Under the pieces are notes generated by a model. The model searched no databases, was not told the origin of the DNA, and saw only the letters and a program-made list of their open reading frames with translations. The translations under genes were made by a program, and so were the position numbers. DNA of 64,000 nucleotides from Streptomyces sp. WMMC500 (GTDB taxonomy: Bacteria; Actinomycetota; Actinomycetes; Streptomycetales; Streptomycetaceae). Location: positions 8,038,001 through 8,102,000 of the forward strand of contig NZ_CP114905.1 of NCBI RefSeq assembly GCF_027497195.1, written 5' to 3'. The stretch's first letter is position 1. Each line of letters starts with the position of its first letter. Below are positions 1 to 9,562 of the stretch, one piece after another.

Positions 1-1248
1 GAGAACGAGGACGTGGAGTGCCCGGACCGGCTCGGCTGCGAGTGGATCCCGGCGACGTACCGCCAGACGAACCCGGACGACATCGAGGCGTACGTCAACC
101 ACGACAAGGCGAACCGGCCGCGCGACCAGAAGATCGAGTACATCGTCGTCCACGACACCGAGGGCCGCTACGACGGCGTCATCAACATGGTCCAGGACCC
201 GACCCGCGCGGCGAGCTGGCAGTACACGCTGCGCTCGTCCGACGGCCACATCGCGCAGCACATCAAGCACAAGGACGTCGCCTGGCAGGCCGGCAACTGG
301 AACATCAACGCCAAGTCCATCGGCCTGGAGCACGAGGGGTTCGCCAAGTCCCAGGGCACCTGGTACACCGAGGCGATGATGCGCAGCTCGGCCACCCTGG
401 TGCGCTACCTGGCGGCCAGGTACGACATCCCGCTGGACCGCACGCACATCATCGGCCACGACAACGTGCCCGGCACGACCACGCCGAACATCCCCGGCAT
501 GCACTGGGACCCGGGCCCGTACTGGGACTGGGAGCGCTACTTCGAGCTGCTGAAGGCCCCGCTGCGCGCCCCGGGCGGGTTCTCGAAGTCCATGGTGCTC
601 ATCAAGCCGGACTTCGAGGAGAACCAGCCGCAGTTCACCGGGTGCAGCTACGAGACCGGCTCCGACCCGAAGGAGCCGTGCCCGCTCGCGCCCTCGTCGT
701 CCGTGATCCTGCACACGCAGCCGGACGCGGACTCCCCGCTGCTGGTGGACATCGGTCTGCACCCCGACGGCCGGGCGTCCGACATGCACGTCTCGGACAT
801 CGGCAGCCGGGCCTCGGCCGGACAGCGGTACGCGGTCGCCGAGCGCAGGGGCGACTGGACGGCGATCTGGTACCACGGCCTGAAGGGCTGGTTCCACAAC
901 CCCGCGGACGCGCCGGTCGCCGAGTTCACCGCCGGGAAGATCGTCACGCCGAAGCGGGGCAAGGAGTCGGTGCCGGTCTACGGGCGGGCGTACCCGGAAC
1001 AGGCGGCGTACCCGCCGGAGATCCCGTACCAGCCGATCTCGGCGCACCCGTACGAGTTCAAGGCCGGGCAGGCGTACTCCTACGGCGGCACCGTCCCCGG
1101 CGAGTACTACCGTGCCGTGTCCTTCGACGGCTCCGCGCCGGGCGACCGCACGGTGGTCCGCGGCAAGACCAAGTACCACATCATCCAGATCGGCCACCGC
1201 ATCGGCTTCGTCAACGCCGACGACGTGGACGTGCGCCGGGTCCTCTGA
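1..1248 (+). CDS. N-acetylmuramoyl-L-alanine amidase (Amidase_2 type), 5' end outside window
   Basis: The frame is open from base 1, so the true start and any signal peptide lie before the window; a GTG at 13 is only an internal candidate. The visible part begins with a zinc amidase domain of the Amidase_2/PGRP family. It has VVHDTEG with the first zinc histidine, the AWQAGNWN and GLEHEG segments, and GHDNVPG with a later histidine. Such enzymes cut the lactyl-amide bond between MurNAc and the stem peptide. The remaining roughly 200 residues have an SH3-like look (repeated WYHGLKGWF and RIGFVNADDV strands) and may bind cell wall. A strong terminator follows. A shorter paralogue of the catalytic domain is encoded at 39418-40011. 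Confidence 0.85.
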   Translation, partial: ENEDVECPDRLGCEWIPATYRQTNPDDIEAYVNHDKANRPRDQKIEYIVVHDTEGRYDGVINMVQDPTRAASWQYTLRSSDGHIAQHIKHKDVAWQAGNWNINAKSIGLEHEGFAKSQGTWYTEAMMRSSATLVRYLAARYDIPLDRTHIIGHDNVPGTTTPNIPGMHWDPGPYWDWERYFELLKAPLRAPGGFSKSMVLIKPDFEENQPQFTGCSYETGSDPKEPCPLAPSSSVILHTQPDADSPLLVDIGLHPDGRASDMHVSDIGSRASAGQRYAVAERRGDWTAIWYHGLKGWFHNPADAPVAEFTAGKIVTPKRGKESVPVYGRAYPEQAAYPPEIPYQPISAHPYEFKAGQAYSYGGTVPGEYYRAVSFDGSAPGDRTVVRGKTKYHIIQIGHRIGFVNADDVDVRRVL

Positions 1249-1261
1249 CCCGCCGCGCGCC

Positions 1262-1294
1262 GCGGCGCCGCCGGTCGAGCACCGGCGGCGCCGC
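1262..1294 (+). terminator. Rho-independent-like hairpin after the amidase gene
   Basis: A perfect 14-bp stem (GCGGCGCCGCCGGT and its complement) closes a 5-base loop (CGAGC), 14 bases past the amidase stop. There is no T-run, which is common for actinomycete terminators. It separates the amidase from the nik-type operon. Confidence 0.7.
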
Positions 1295-1443
1295 TCACGC
1301 GTGCGCGGCGTGTTCCGCCCGGGGCCACGGCCGCCGCACGGCGCGGACGTCGCGTCCGGCCGGAACCGCCCGCCGGCCTGGGCGGACGCGTGCGCCCGCC
1401 GAGTGGGCCCCTCATTGCGCGGCGCCCCGATCATGGGTTCTAA

Positions 1444-1460
1444 TTGCGAACGGTTCGCAA
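1444..1460. promoter_or_regulatory. Nur-box-like palindrome in front of the nik operon
   Basis: The sequence TTGCGAACGGTTCGCAA is a perfect palindrome with 8-bp arms around one base. It can be written TTGCGA-N5-TCGCAA, the form of the Streptomyces Nur box (TTGC..-N5-..GCAA). Nur is a nickel-responsive Fur-family repressor known to control a nikABCDE-type operon in Streptomyces coelicolor. The site sits 30 bp before the ATG of the binding-protein gene, where a repressor would block transcription. The assignment to Nur is inference from motif and context. Confidence 0.65.
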
Positions 1461-1490
1461 GAGAGATCAGCCTTCAACAGGGGAGTGGGC

Positions 1491-3095
1491 ATGTCAGTCC
1501 GCGGCACACGCGCAGCGGTCTCGGTCACGGCGGCAGCGGCGGTGCTCGCGGGAGCCGCCGCCTGCTCGAACCCGGACGCCGACGACGACTCCGGCGCCTC
1601 CGGGGGTAACGGCACCACGCTGGTCGTCGGCGTCGGCAGCGAGCCCGACACCCTCAGCCCGCTCCTCGGTTACGGCAAGGACGGCAACTCCAAGGTCTTC
1701 GACGGCCTCCTCGCCCGCAACGCCGACCTGGAGCTGCAGCCCGCCCTCGCCCGCGCGCTGCCCGAGATCACCGACGGCGGCACCACGTACACGTACAAGC
1801 TGCGCGACGACGTGACGTTCAGCGACGGCGAGCCCCTCACCGCCGCCGACGTCGTCTTCACCTACGAGACCATCCTCGACCCCGGCACCAACAACCCCTC
1901 CAAGGGCGACCTGGAAGCCGTGGAAAGCGTCGAGGCCAAGGGCGACGACACCGTCGTCTTCCGCCTGAAGTACCCCTACGCGCCCTTCGCCGAGCGCACC
2001 GTGCTGCCCATCGCGCCCGAGCACGTCGCCGGCAAGGGCGACGTCAACACCGGAGCGTTCAACACCGAGCCGGTCGGCACCGGCCCGTACGTCCTGGACA
2101 ACTGGCGCAAGGGCGAGAAGCTCACCTTCTCCGCCAACCCGGACTACTGGGGCGGCGAGCCGAAGGTGAAGAAGCTGACGATGGCCATCATCGCCGACGA
2201 CGACGTCCGCGCCACCCGGCTGCGCTCCGGCGACCTCGACGGCGCCATCCTGCCGCCGAACCTCGCCAGGACCTTCGCCGAGGACGACGACAAGCAGACG
2301 CTCGCCGCCACCAGCGCCGACCACCGCGCCGTCACCCTGCCCACCGACAATCCCGTCACCGGGGACGTCGCCATCCGCCGCGCCCTCGACGTGGCCGTCG
2401 ACCGCGACACCCTCGTCGACAAGCTCCTGGAAGGCCGGGGCAAGGCCGCCCACGGGCCCGTGCCCACCGACAGCGAGTGGTTCGCCAAGGGCACCGAGCG
2501 CCCGTACGACCCGGAGCAGGCCGAGGAGATCCTCGACGACGCCGGCTGGCGCCCCGGCGACGGCGGCATCCGCGAGAAGGACGGGCAGCGCGCCTCGTTC
2601 ACCCTCTACTACCCCTCCGGCGACAAGCTCCGCCAGGAGCACGCCCTCGCCTTCGCCGGCGACGCCAAGAAGGTCGGCATCGAGGCCAGGGTGGAGAGCG
2701 CCACGTGGGAGGTCATCGAGCCGCGCATGGGCGAGGACGCCGTGCTCGCCGGCGGCGGCAGCCCCGCCGACCCCGACTTCGACCTCTATCCGATGCTCTA
2801 CTCCGAGCTGGCCGGCCAGGGCTTCAACAACATGGCCTCGTACGAGAACCCGGACGTCGACACCGCCCTCGTCGAGGGCCGGAAGGCCGGCGACGAGGCC
2901 GACCGCAAGCGGGCGTACGACACGGTGCAGCAGGAACTCAGGGAGAATCCCGGCTACGTCTTCCTCACCCACATCGACCACATCTACGTCATCGCCGACA
3001 CCTGGCGCGGCCTGACCACCCAGATCGAGCCGCACGAGCACGGCTTCGGCAGCGGTCCCTGGTGGAACGTCGAGAGCTGGCAGCCCGCGCCGTGA
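1491..3095 (+). CDS. nikA: Nickel/peptide-type ABC transporter solute-binding lipoprotein
   Basis: 534 residues, of the extracytoplasmic solute-binding protein family 5 (DppA/OppA/NikA). The start is ATG with AGGGGAG about 5 bases upstream. A short signal peptide runs to Cys25 in a relaxed lipobox (GAAAC), so it is probably a lipid-anchored protein outside the membrane. The mature protein opens with TTLVVGVGSEPDTLSPLL, typical of the family, and contains the family-5 stretch around LRDDVTFSDGEPLTAADVVFTYE. It is the first gene of five; its stop overlaps the GTG of the first permease. Peptide and nickel binders look alike in sequence. The Nur-like box upstream is the main reason for preferring nickel or a nickel complex as substrate. 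Confidence 0.8.
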   Translation: MSVRGTRAAVSVTAAAAVLAGAAACSNPDADDDSGASGGNGTTLVVGVGSEPDTLSPLLGYGKDGNSKVFDGLLARNADLELQPALARALPEITDGGTTYTYKLRDDVTFSDGEPLTAADVVFTYETILDPGTNNPSKGDLEAVESVEAKGDDTVVFRLKYPYAPFAERTVLPIAPEHVAGKGDVNTGAFNTEPVGTGPYVLDNWRKGEKLTFSANPDYWGGEPKVKKLTMAIIADDDVRATRLRSGDLDGAILPPNLARTFAEDDDKQTLAATSADHRAVTLPTDNPVTGDVAIRRALDVAVDRDTLVDKLLEGRGKAAHGPVPTDSEWFAKGTERPYDPEQAEEILDDAGWRPGDGGIREKDGQRASFTLYYPSGDKLRQEHALAFAGDAKKVGIEARVESATWEVIEPRMGEDAVLAGGGSPADPDFDLYPMLYSELAGQGFNNMASYENPDVDTALVEGRKAGDEADRKRAYDTVQQELRENPGYVFLTHIDHIYVIADTWRGLTTQIEPHEHGFGSGPWWNVESWQPAP

Positions 3096-4081
3096 GCGCG
3101 CTCCCGCTGGCCCCGATGGCGCGGATGGCCGGGCGGCGGCTGCTGTACGCCGTCCCCGTCCTGCTGGCCGTCACCTTCGGGGTGTTCGCCATCGCCGCCG
3201 CCTCGCCGTTCGACCCGGTGAAGGCGTACGCGGGCACCGCCGGGTTCAGCGCCTCGCAGGAGGCGCTGGACCAGTTGCGGGAGAACCTCGGCGCCGACGA
3301 TCCGTTCGTCACCCGCTGGTGGGACTGGCTCTCCGCCGTCGTCACCGGCGACCTCGGCGAGTCGACCAGCATGCGCCAGCCCGTCGCCGACGTCATCGGC
3401 GAGCGCATCGGCTGGACCGTGCTGCTGTGCGCGGTCGCCTTCGCGGTCGCCATCGTCGCCGGCACGCTCCTCGGCGTGCTGGCCGCCCGCCGCCGCGGCG
3501 GGATGCTCGACCGGGCCGTCACCTCCGTCGCGTACGCACTGGAGGCGGCGCCGCCGTTCTGGCTCGGGCTGCTCGCCGTCTGGCTGTTCGCGCTCCAGCT
3601 CGACGCGCTGCCGGCCGGCGGGCTCACCGACACCGGCACGGACGTCGTCACCTTCGGGCAGGTCGCCGAGCACGTGGTGCTCCCGGCGTCGGTGCTCGCC
3701 GTCTCGCAGATGCCGTGGTTCGTGCTCTACGTCCGCCAGGGCGTCGGCGACGCGCTGGACGAGGACCCCGTGCGCGGCGCCCGCTCCCGCGGACTCGCCG
3801 AGCGCACCGTCCTGCTGGGGCACGCGCTGCGCTCCGGGCTGCTGCCCGTGCTCACACTGATCGGCACCCGCGTGCCGGAGCTGATCACCGGCGCGCTGCT
3901 CATCGAGACCGTGTTCAGTTGGCCCGGCATCGCCGCGGCCACCGTCGAGGCCGCCACGTCCGTCGACTTCCCGCTGCTGGCCGCGCTCACCGTGCTGGCG
4001 ACGGCGGCGGTGCTGCTCGGCAACCTGCTGTCCGACCTGTTGTACGGGCTCGCCGACCCGAGAGTGGGCTTCGATGGCTGA
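3092..4081 (+). CDS. nikB: ABC transporter permease, NikB/DppB type
   Basis: 329 residues with about six hydrophobic membrane segments and a BPD_transp_1 fold. The first helix (RRLLYAVPVLLAVTFGVFAI) is typical of DppB/NikB proteins. The coupling-helix region around EDPVRGARSRGLAERTVLLGHALRSGLLPVLTL matches the EAA-type loop that contacts the ATPase. A GTG overlapping the upstream stop as GTGA is taken as start; ATG at 3116 is an alternative and would remove eight residues. It forms the membrane channel with the next gene product. Confidence 0.8.
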   Translation: MSALPLAPMARMAGRRLLYAVPVLLAVTFGVFAIAAASPFDPVKAYAGTAGFSASQEALDQLRENLGADDPFVTRWWDWLSAVVTGDLGESTSMRQPVADVIGERIGWTVLLCAVAFAVAIVAGTLLGVLAARRRGGMLDRAVTSVAYALEAAPPFWLGLLAVWLFALQLDALPAGGLTDTGTDVVTFGQVAEHVVLPASVLAVSQMPWFVLYVRQGVGDALDEDPVRGARSRGLAERTVLLGHALRSGLLPVLTLIGTRVPELITGALLIETVFSWPGIAAATVEAATSVDFPLLAALTVLATAAVLLGNLLSDLLYGLADPRVGFDG

Positions 4082-4991
4082 GACAGCACGGGCGGCACGG
4101 CAGCCGGCCGCACCCGGCGGGCCGCCGGACGCGGCCCGCTGGCGCACCCGCGGCGCCGGCCGCAAGTCGGTGCGCACGCTGCGCGTCCGCACCTCGGCCG
4201 CGGTCGTCGCGCTCGCCGTTCTCACGGTGCTCGTCGTCCCGCCGCTGGTCCAACTCGACCAGCAGGCCGTCGACATCGCCAACAAGCTCGCCGCGCCGTC
4301 CCTCTCCCACCTCTTCGGCACCGACGACCTCGGCCGGGACGTACTGCTGCGCTGCGTCTACGGGCTGCGCGTCTCGCTGCTCGTCGGCGTGGTCGCCGCG
4401 CTCGTCGCCACCGTCGTCGGCACCGCCGTCGGGGCGCTGGCCGGGGCGCTCGGCGGGCACGTCGACCGGGCCGTGATGCGGCTCGTGGACGTCTTCGCTT
4501 CCGTACCGCATCTGCTGCTCGGCATCTTCATCGTCGCCCTCTTCCAGCCCGGGGTGTGGCCGGTCGTCGCCTCCGTCGGCCTGACCCACTGGGTGTCGAC
4601 CTGCCGCATCGTGCGCGCCGAGGTGCTGTCGCTGCGCGGCCGGCCGTTCGTGGACGCGGCCGTCTCCGGCGGCGCCTCGCGGACCCGGGTCGCGATCCGC
4701 CACCTCGTGCCCGGGGTGCTGCCGCAGGCGGGTCTCGCGGCGGTGCTGATGGTGCCGCACGCGATCTGGCACGAGTCGGCGCTGTCGTTCCTCGGCCTCG
4801 GGCTGCCGCCGCACCAGGCGAGCCTGGGCGCGATGGTGCAGGGCGCGCGCGGCGCGCTGCTGGCGGGGGACTGGTGGCCCACCCTCTTCCCGGGCCTGTT
4901 CATCATCATCCCGACCCTCGCCGTCGCCGGTCTCGCCGGCGCGTGGCGGGAGCGGCTGAACCCGCGCCGCCGATCGGAGCTGACGCTGTGA
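4074..4991 (+). CDS. nikC: ABC transporter permease, NikC/DppC type
   Basis: 305 residues. After a cytoplasmic, arginine-rich N-terminus comes one membrane helix and then the DppC/NikC landmark HLFGTDDLGRDVLLRCVYGLR. Five further hydrophobic segments follow. The ATPase-contact loop is seen around GGASRTRVAIRHLVPGVLPQA. The ATG starts 8 bases inside the nikB gene, so the two permeases are translationally coupled. The pair makes the heterodimeric channel. The C-terminus ends next to the GTGA start of the first ATPase gene. Confidence 0.8.
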   Translation: MAETARAARQPAAPGGPPDAARWRTRGAGRKSVRTLRVRTSAAVVALAVLTVLVVPPLVQLDQQAVDIANKLAAPSLSHLFGTDDLGRDVLLRCVYGLRVSLLVGVVAALVATVVGTAVGALAGALGGHVDRAVMRLVDVFASVPHLLLGIFIVALFQPGVWPVVASVGLTHWVSTCRIVRAEVLSLRGRPFVDAAVSGGASRTRVAIRHLVPGVLPQAGLAAVLMVPHAIWHESALSFLGLGLPPHQASLGAMVQGARGALLAGDWWPTLFPGLFIIIPTLAVAGLAGAWRERLNPRRRSELTL

Positions 4992-6122
4992 CGGACCGCA
5001 CGGACGCCACGGACCGTACGGAATCCGCGGCCGGCACAGACCGTACGGGCTCCGCGGCCGGCACAGGCCCCGCAGACGGCGGCGCCGGGGCCGCCGCGCC
5101 GCTGCTCGTCCTCGACCGCATGTCGGTCCGCTTCCGGATGCCCCGCGGCCGGTACGTCGCGGCCGTCACCGACGTCTCCCTCGCCCTCGCCCCCGGCGAG
5201 TGCGTCGCCCTCGTCGGCGAGAGCGGCTGCGGCAAGTCCGTGCTCGCCTCGGCGCTCCTCGGGCTGCTCCCGGAGAACGCCGAGACCGCGGGCGCCGCGC
5301 ACCTCGGCGACCTGGAACTGCTCGGCGCCGGCGAGGCGGAGCTGGCCCGCCGGGTACGGGGCCGCCGCGTCGGCCTCATCCCGCAGTCCCCGGCCGCGCA
5401 CCTGACGCCCGTACGGACCGTGCGCGCCCAGCTCCAGGAGGTCGTCCGCGAGCTGACCGACACCCGCAAGCCCGGGCTGCGGGCAGCCGCGGAAGAGGCC
5501 GCGGCGCGGGCCGCGTTCCCCGCCGACCACCTCGACCGCTACCCGCACGAACTCTCCGGCGGCCTCGCCCAGCGCGCCGCCACCGCGCTGGCCCTCGTCG
5601 GCGGACCGCCGCTGCTGCTGGCAGACGAGCCGACCACGGGCCTCGACCGCGACCTCGTCGAGCGCACGGTCGACGAGCTGCGCCGCCGGGTGGACGACGG
5701 GCACGGGCTGCTGATGATCACCCACGACCTGGCCGCCGCGGAGCGGATCGCGGACCGGGTGGCGGTGATGTACGCCGGCCGGATCGTCGAACTCGCGGAC
5801 GCCGCCGCCTTCTTCGGCGCCCCCGGGCCCCGGCACCCGTACGCGCGCGGCCTCCTCGACGCCCTCCCGGAGCGCGGCTTCACGCCCATCCCGGGTCTGC
5901 CGCCGGAGCTGGGGGCGCTGCCGCCCGGCTGCGCGTTCGCGCCGCGGTGCACGTACGCCACCGCCGCCTGCGAGGCGGTGCCGGCGCTGACGGCGGGCGT
6001 GGCGTGCCACCACCCGGTGCCCGCGGACACCGCTCCGCCGGAGCCCGGCAGTGCCGGGGCGAAGCAGATGCCGACGCAGCGGACCGACGAGGCGGGACCG
6101 CCCCAGCAGCCGGAGGCCGTCG

Positions 6123-6133
<11 letters not shown>
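4988..6133 (+). CDS. nikD: ABC transporter ATP-binding protein, NikD/DppD type
   Basis: 381 residues. The first 35 or so are a repeat-like Thr/Ala/Gly/Asp-rich tail (repeats of DRTxxAAGT), followed by a complete ABC ATPase. Walker A is GESGCGKS near residue 76, the signature is LSGGLAQRA, and Walker B is LLLADEPTTGLD with a switch histidine in ITHDL. The C-terminal oligopeptide/dipeptide extension is present, with cysteines in GCAFAPRCTYATAACE as in OppD/DppD/NikD proteins. The GTG start overlaps the nikC stop by 4 bp. It powers uptake together with nikE. Confidence 0.8.
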
Positions 6134-6824
<691 letters not shown>

Positions 6825-6838
6825 GGGCGAAGGTTCAG

Positions 6839-7570
6839 TCAGGGACAGCCCAGCCGGTCGGCCAGTTCCGTGAAGTCCGCCGCCGCCAGATCGCTCGGCA
6901 CGTCCGCCGCGCGGTCCGCCGCCCCCGCCGGGCCCTTCTCCAGCGGGCGGCCGACGAACGCGGTCCTGAGCCCGGCGCCGCGCGCACCCCCCAGGTCCCA
7001 GCCGTGGCAGGCCACCATCAGCAGCTCACCGGGCGCGACGTCCAGCAGCCGGGCGGCCGTCAGGTACGGCGCCGGATCCGGCTTGTAGCGCTGCGCCAGC
7101 TCGGCGGAGAGGATGCAGTCGAACGGCAGGCCGGCAGCCTTCACCAGATGGGTGAGCAGCGCGAAGCCGCCGTTGGACAGCGCCGCCACCACGTACCGGC
7201 CGCGCAGCCGCGCCAGGCCCGCGGCCGCGTCGCCCCAGGCGGGCAGCCGGTGCCAGGCGCGCACCAGCTCACCGCGCGCGTCCTCGTCGAAGGCGGCGGC
7301 GACGCCGTGGCGTTCGAGCAGCTCGTCCAGCGACTCGCGGTGCAGCACGTCGAGATACGCCCACGCCCGCGCGCCGCTGTTGACCCGGCCCATCGACGGC
7401 AGGTACATCTCCCGCCACTCGTCGGCGAAGGCGGCGCCGTCCAGCTCCACGCCGCGCCGCCGCGCCAGGTGCGCCACCTGCTCCGCGACGCCCGTGCGCC
7501 AGTCCACGGTGGTGCCGAAGACGTCGAACGCCACGGCCCGTACCGCCCCCGGATCGAACCCGTCCCCCAT
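6839..7570 (-). CDS. Type II haloacid dehalogenase-like HAD hydrolase
   Basis: 243 residues. The HAD motifs are in order: FDVFGTTVDW with the nucleophilic aspartate, ALSNGG (motif II), KPDPAPY (lysine of motif III) and VACHGWDLGGAR (acidic motif IV). FDVFGT.VDW is characteristic of (S)-2-haloacid dehalogenases, which hydrolyse the carbon-halogen bond of short 2-haloacids. Many relatives act on other small substrates, so the substrate is uncertain. The ATG overlaps the stop of the upstream methyltransferase gene as TGATG, so the two are co-translated. Confidence 0.8.
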   Translation of the reverse strand: MGDGFDPGAVRAVAFDVFGTTVDWRTGVAEQVAHLARRRGVELDGAAFADEWREMYLPSMGRVNSGARAWAYLDVLHRESLDELLERHGVAAAFDEDARGELVRAWHRLPAWGDAAAGLARLRGRYVVAALSNGGFALLTHLVKAAGLPFDCILSAELAQRYKPDPAPYLTAARLLDVAPGELLMVACHGWDLGGARGAGLRTAFVGRPLEKGPAGAADRAADVPSDLAAADFTELADRLGCP

Positions 7571-8382
7571 CACGCGCCGCCCGCCTTCCGCCCCACGCCG
7601 CCGAACTGATCGACCAGCTCCGGCGTGCCGCCGCCCTCCGGCCGCCACCGCGGGCAGGACACGACACCGGGTTCCACCAGCTCCAGCCCCGCGAAGAAGC
7701 CCTCGATCTCCTGCGGTGTACGCAGCACGTAGGGCACCGCGCCGCTCCTGTTGTACGCGTCCTGCGCCCGCCGCGTCTGCGGGTTCACCACGCCCGTCCC
7801 GTCGCTGAGGACCAGATGACTGCCGGCCGGCAGGGCGCCGACCAGGCGGGCGACGATCCGGCGCGCCTCGTCGTAGTCCGAGACGTGCCCCACGATCCCG
7901 CTGAGGATCAGGCCCACCGGCTCGTCGAAGTCCAGCGTCTTCGCCGCGCCGTCCAGCACCGCGCCCGGGTCGTGGAGATCGGCGTTCACGTAGTCGCAGG
8001 CACCGTCGGGGCGGGGGACGAGCAGGGCGCGGGCGTGCGCGAGGACCATCGGGTCGTTGTCGACGTAGACGACCCGCGCCGACGGGTGGACCGCCTGCGC
8101 CACCTCGTGCGTGTTCTGGGCCGTCGGAAGCCCGGTGCCGACGTCGAGGAACTGGCGTATCCCGGCCTCGGCCGCGAGGTAGCGCAGGGAGCGGGTGAGG
8201 AAGGCGCGGGAGGCGCGGGCGATGTCGACGATGGCGGGCGAGAGCCGCACGTACGCCTCGCCCGCGAGCCGGTCCACGCGGTAGTTGTCGCTGCCGCCGA
8301 GCCAGAAGTTCCAGATGCGTGCCGACTGCGGCACGGTGGTGTCGATCAGCGGCGCTCTGCCGCCGCCGTCGGTGTCGCCCAT
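7570..8382 (-). CDS. SAM-dependent methyltransferase (DUF574 / Methyltransf_19 family)
   Basis: 270 residues. The N-terminus VPQSARIWNFWLGGSDNYRVDR and the SAM-binding FLDVGTGLPTAQNTHEVAQ are hallmarks of the DUF574 methyltransferase family, which is very abundant in Streptomyces and mostly without assigned substrates. The ATG at 8382 is chosen because GGGAGAG precedes it by about 7 bases; an upstream ATG at 8439 lacks a ribosome site. The gene is coupled by a 1-bp overlap to the dehalogenase gene. A role in secondary metabolism or small-molecule modification is possible but not shown. Confidence 0.82.
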   Translation of the reverse strand: MGDTDGGGRAPLIDTTVPQSARIWNFWLGGSDNYRVDRLAGEAYVRLSPAIVDIARASRAFLTRSLRYLAAEAGIRQFLDVGTGLPTAQNTHEVAQAVHPSARVVYVDNDPMVLAHARALLVPRPDGACDYVNADLHDPGAVLDGAAKTLDFDEPVGLILSGIVGHVSDYDEARRIVARLVGALPAGSHLVLSDGTGVVNPQTRRAQDAYNRSGAVPYVLRTPQEIEGFFAGLELVEPGVVSCPRWRPEGGGTPELVDQFGGVGRKAGGA

Positions 8383-8467
8383 CAGAAACTCTCCCGCCGG
8401 TCGCGCTGAAGGCACAAAAGGTAGTCCAACGAGCCGCACCCCGTAAGCGATCCGCCGCCCCGGCGAC

Positions 8468-9412
8468 TCATGTGCGGGTCGCGGGGAAGCAGACCCGGGA
8501 GTGAAGGCGAAGGGGGCGGCCCGGGGGGAGAGGCGGATCCAGCGGCTCGTCCAGCGGTATACCGGTCCAGTCGACGGTCGTGGCCTCGGCGGTCTCAGGG
8601 AGACGGGCGTTCAGGTCGTACGTGGCGACCGGGCGCCCGGGACGGTGGAGGTGCAGGGTCAGCTCCGCGCCCTCGTCGTCGAGGTCCTCACCGGTCAGGA
8701 GGCCGGGGCGGGAGTCGCCCGGGCCGGGGTCGAGGACGGTCGCCAGGTGCGTGCGGACGTCGGCGACGGAGGGGAACAGGACGAGGGCGTCCTCCCATTC
8801 GTTGTTGTTGATCCAGTGGGCGCTGCGCAGGAGCGCGAAGGCGTGGCCGGGGTGGCTCCGCTCGTTCCCCTCGCTCCGCGGCTTGCGGCCGGCCGGCGCC
8901 TGCAGGTAGGTCAGGGCGGAACGGGCGCAACCGTCGCCGGGGGCGCGGCGCAGGGCCTCCCGGTAGGCGGCGGTGGCGGCGTCCCGGTCGCCCGTCCAGG
9001 TGCGGGCATGGCCCAGGTAGAGCGGCATGAGGGCGTCGTGGGGGTCCGCGTCCACGGCCGCCTCCGTGGTGCGGACGGCTTCCTCCGCGAGCGGCCGGCT
9101 CACGCCGTCGCCGTCGTACTTTCCCAGCCCGTCCAGGAGGGTCCCGTCCTCGTCATCGAAATCGCAGCGCACGGCGGACACCGCCACGTGCCGGAGATCG
9201 AACGTCGCAGCCGTCGCACGCAGGATCGCCAGCGTGGCGGCGGTCTCGGCATCGCCGTGCGGTCGCTGCTCCGCCCGGTCACAGCGGCGGCGCGCCTCGG
9301 CTGTCAGCTCGGGTATCGCGGGTGCGTCGCTGAACTGCCGCAGCAGGAACTCGCATTCGGCGAGCGACTGTGCGGCCTGGAGCAGATGCATGCGCGGATC
9401 TTCTGCGGACAT
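8468..9412 (-). CDS. Hypothetical protein with a tetratricopeptide-like segment
   Basis: About 314 residues from the ATG at 9412. Starts at 9430 and 9484 are equally open and no ribosome site decides. I recognise no named family. The first half is rich in Ala/Glu helices. Around residues 105-160 an AVDADPHDALMPLYLGHARTWTGDRDAATAAYREALRRAPGD stretch (quoted in part: AATAAYREALRRAPGD) looks like one or two TPR helices. The C-terminal third looks beta-rich and ends in CFPATRT. There is no signal peptide or membrane segment, so it is probably cytoplasmic. It is separated by 85 bp from the methyltransferase gene. Confidence 0.55.
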   Translation of the reverse strand: MSAEDPRMHLLQAAQSLAECEFLLRQFSDAPAIPELTAEARRRCDRAEQRPHGDAETAATLAILRATAATFDLRHVAVSAVRCDFDDEDGTLLDGLGKYDGDGVSRPLAEEAVRTTEAAVDADPHDALMPLYLGHARTWTGDRDAATAAYREALRRAPGDGCARSALTYLQAPAGRKPRSEGNERSHPGHAFALLRSAHWINNNEWEDALVLFPSVADVRTHLATVLDPGPGDSRPGLLTGEDLDDEGAELTLHLHRPGRPVATYDLNARLPETAEATTVDWTGIPLDEPLDPPLPPGRPLRLHSRVCFPATRT

Positions 9413-9562
9413 GGGCCGCAAGTCTGCCATCGGCGCTGCCGCCGGTTCTCGCCGGGCGGTCGGCGGTCGGCGATCGGCAGGCACCGCCGCCCGTCACGCA
9501 ACGGCGGGCTTCCTCGGGTCGGTCACCGGCCGGATGACCGCCCGTCAGGCACGAGCCGGCGG

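Noticed and set aside
1444..1460. The palindrome before nikA considered as a terminator of the amidase gene.
   Set aside because: A much stronger hairpin already follows the amidase stop, the spacing to nikA suits an operator, and it is short and A/T-rich.
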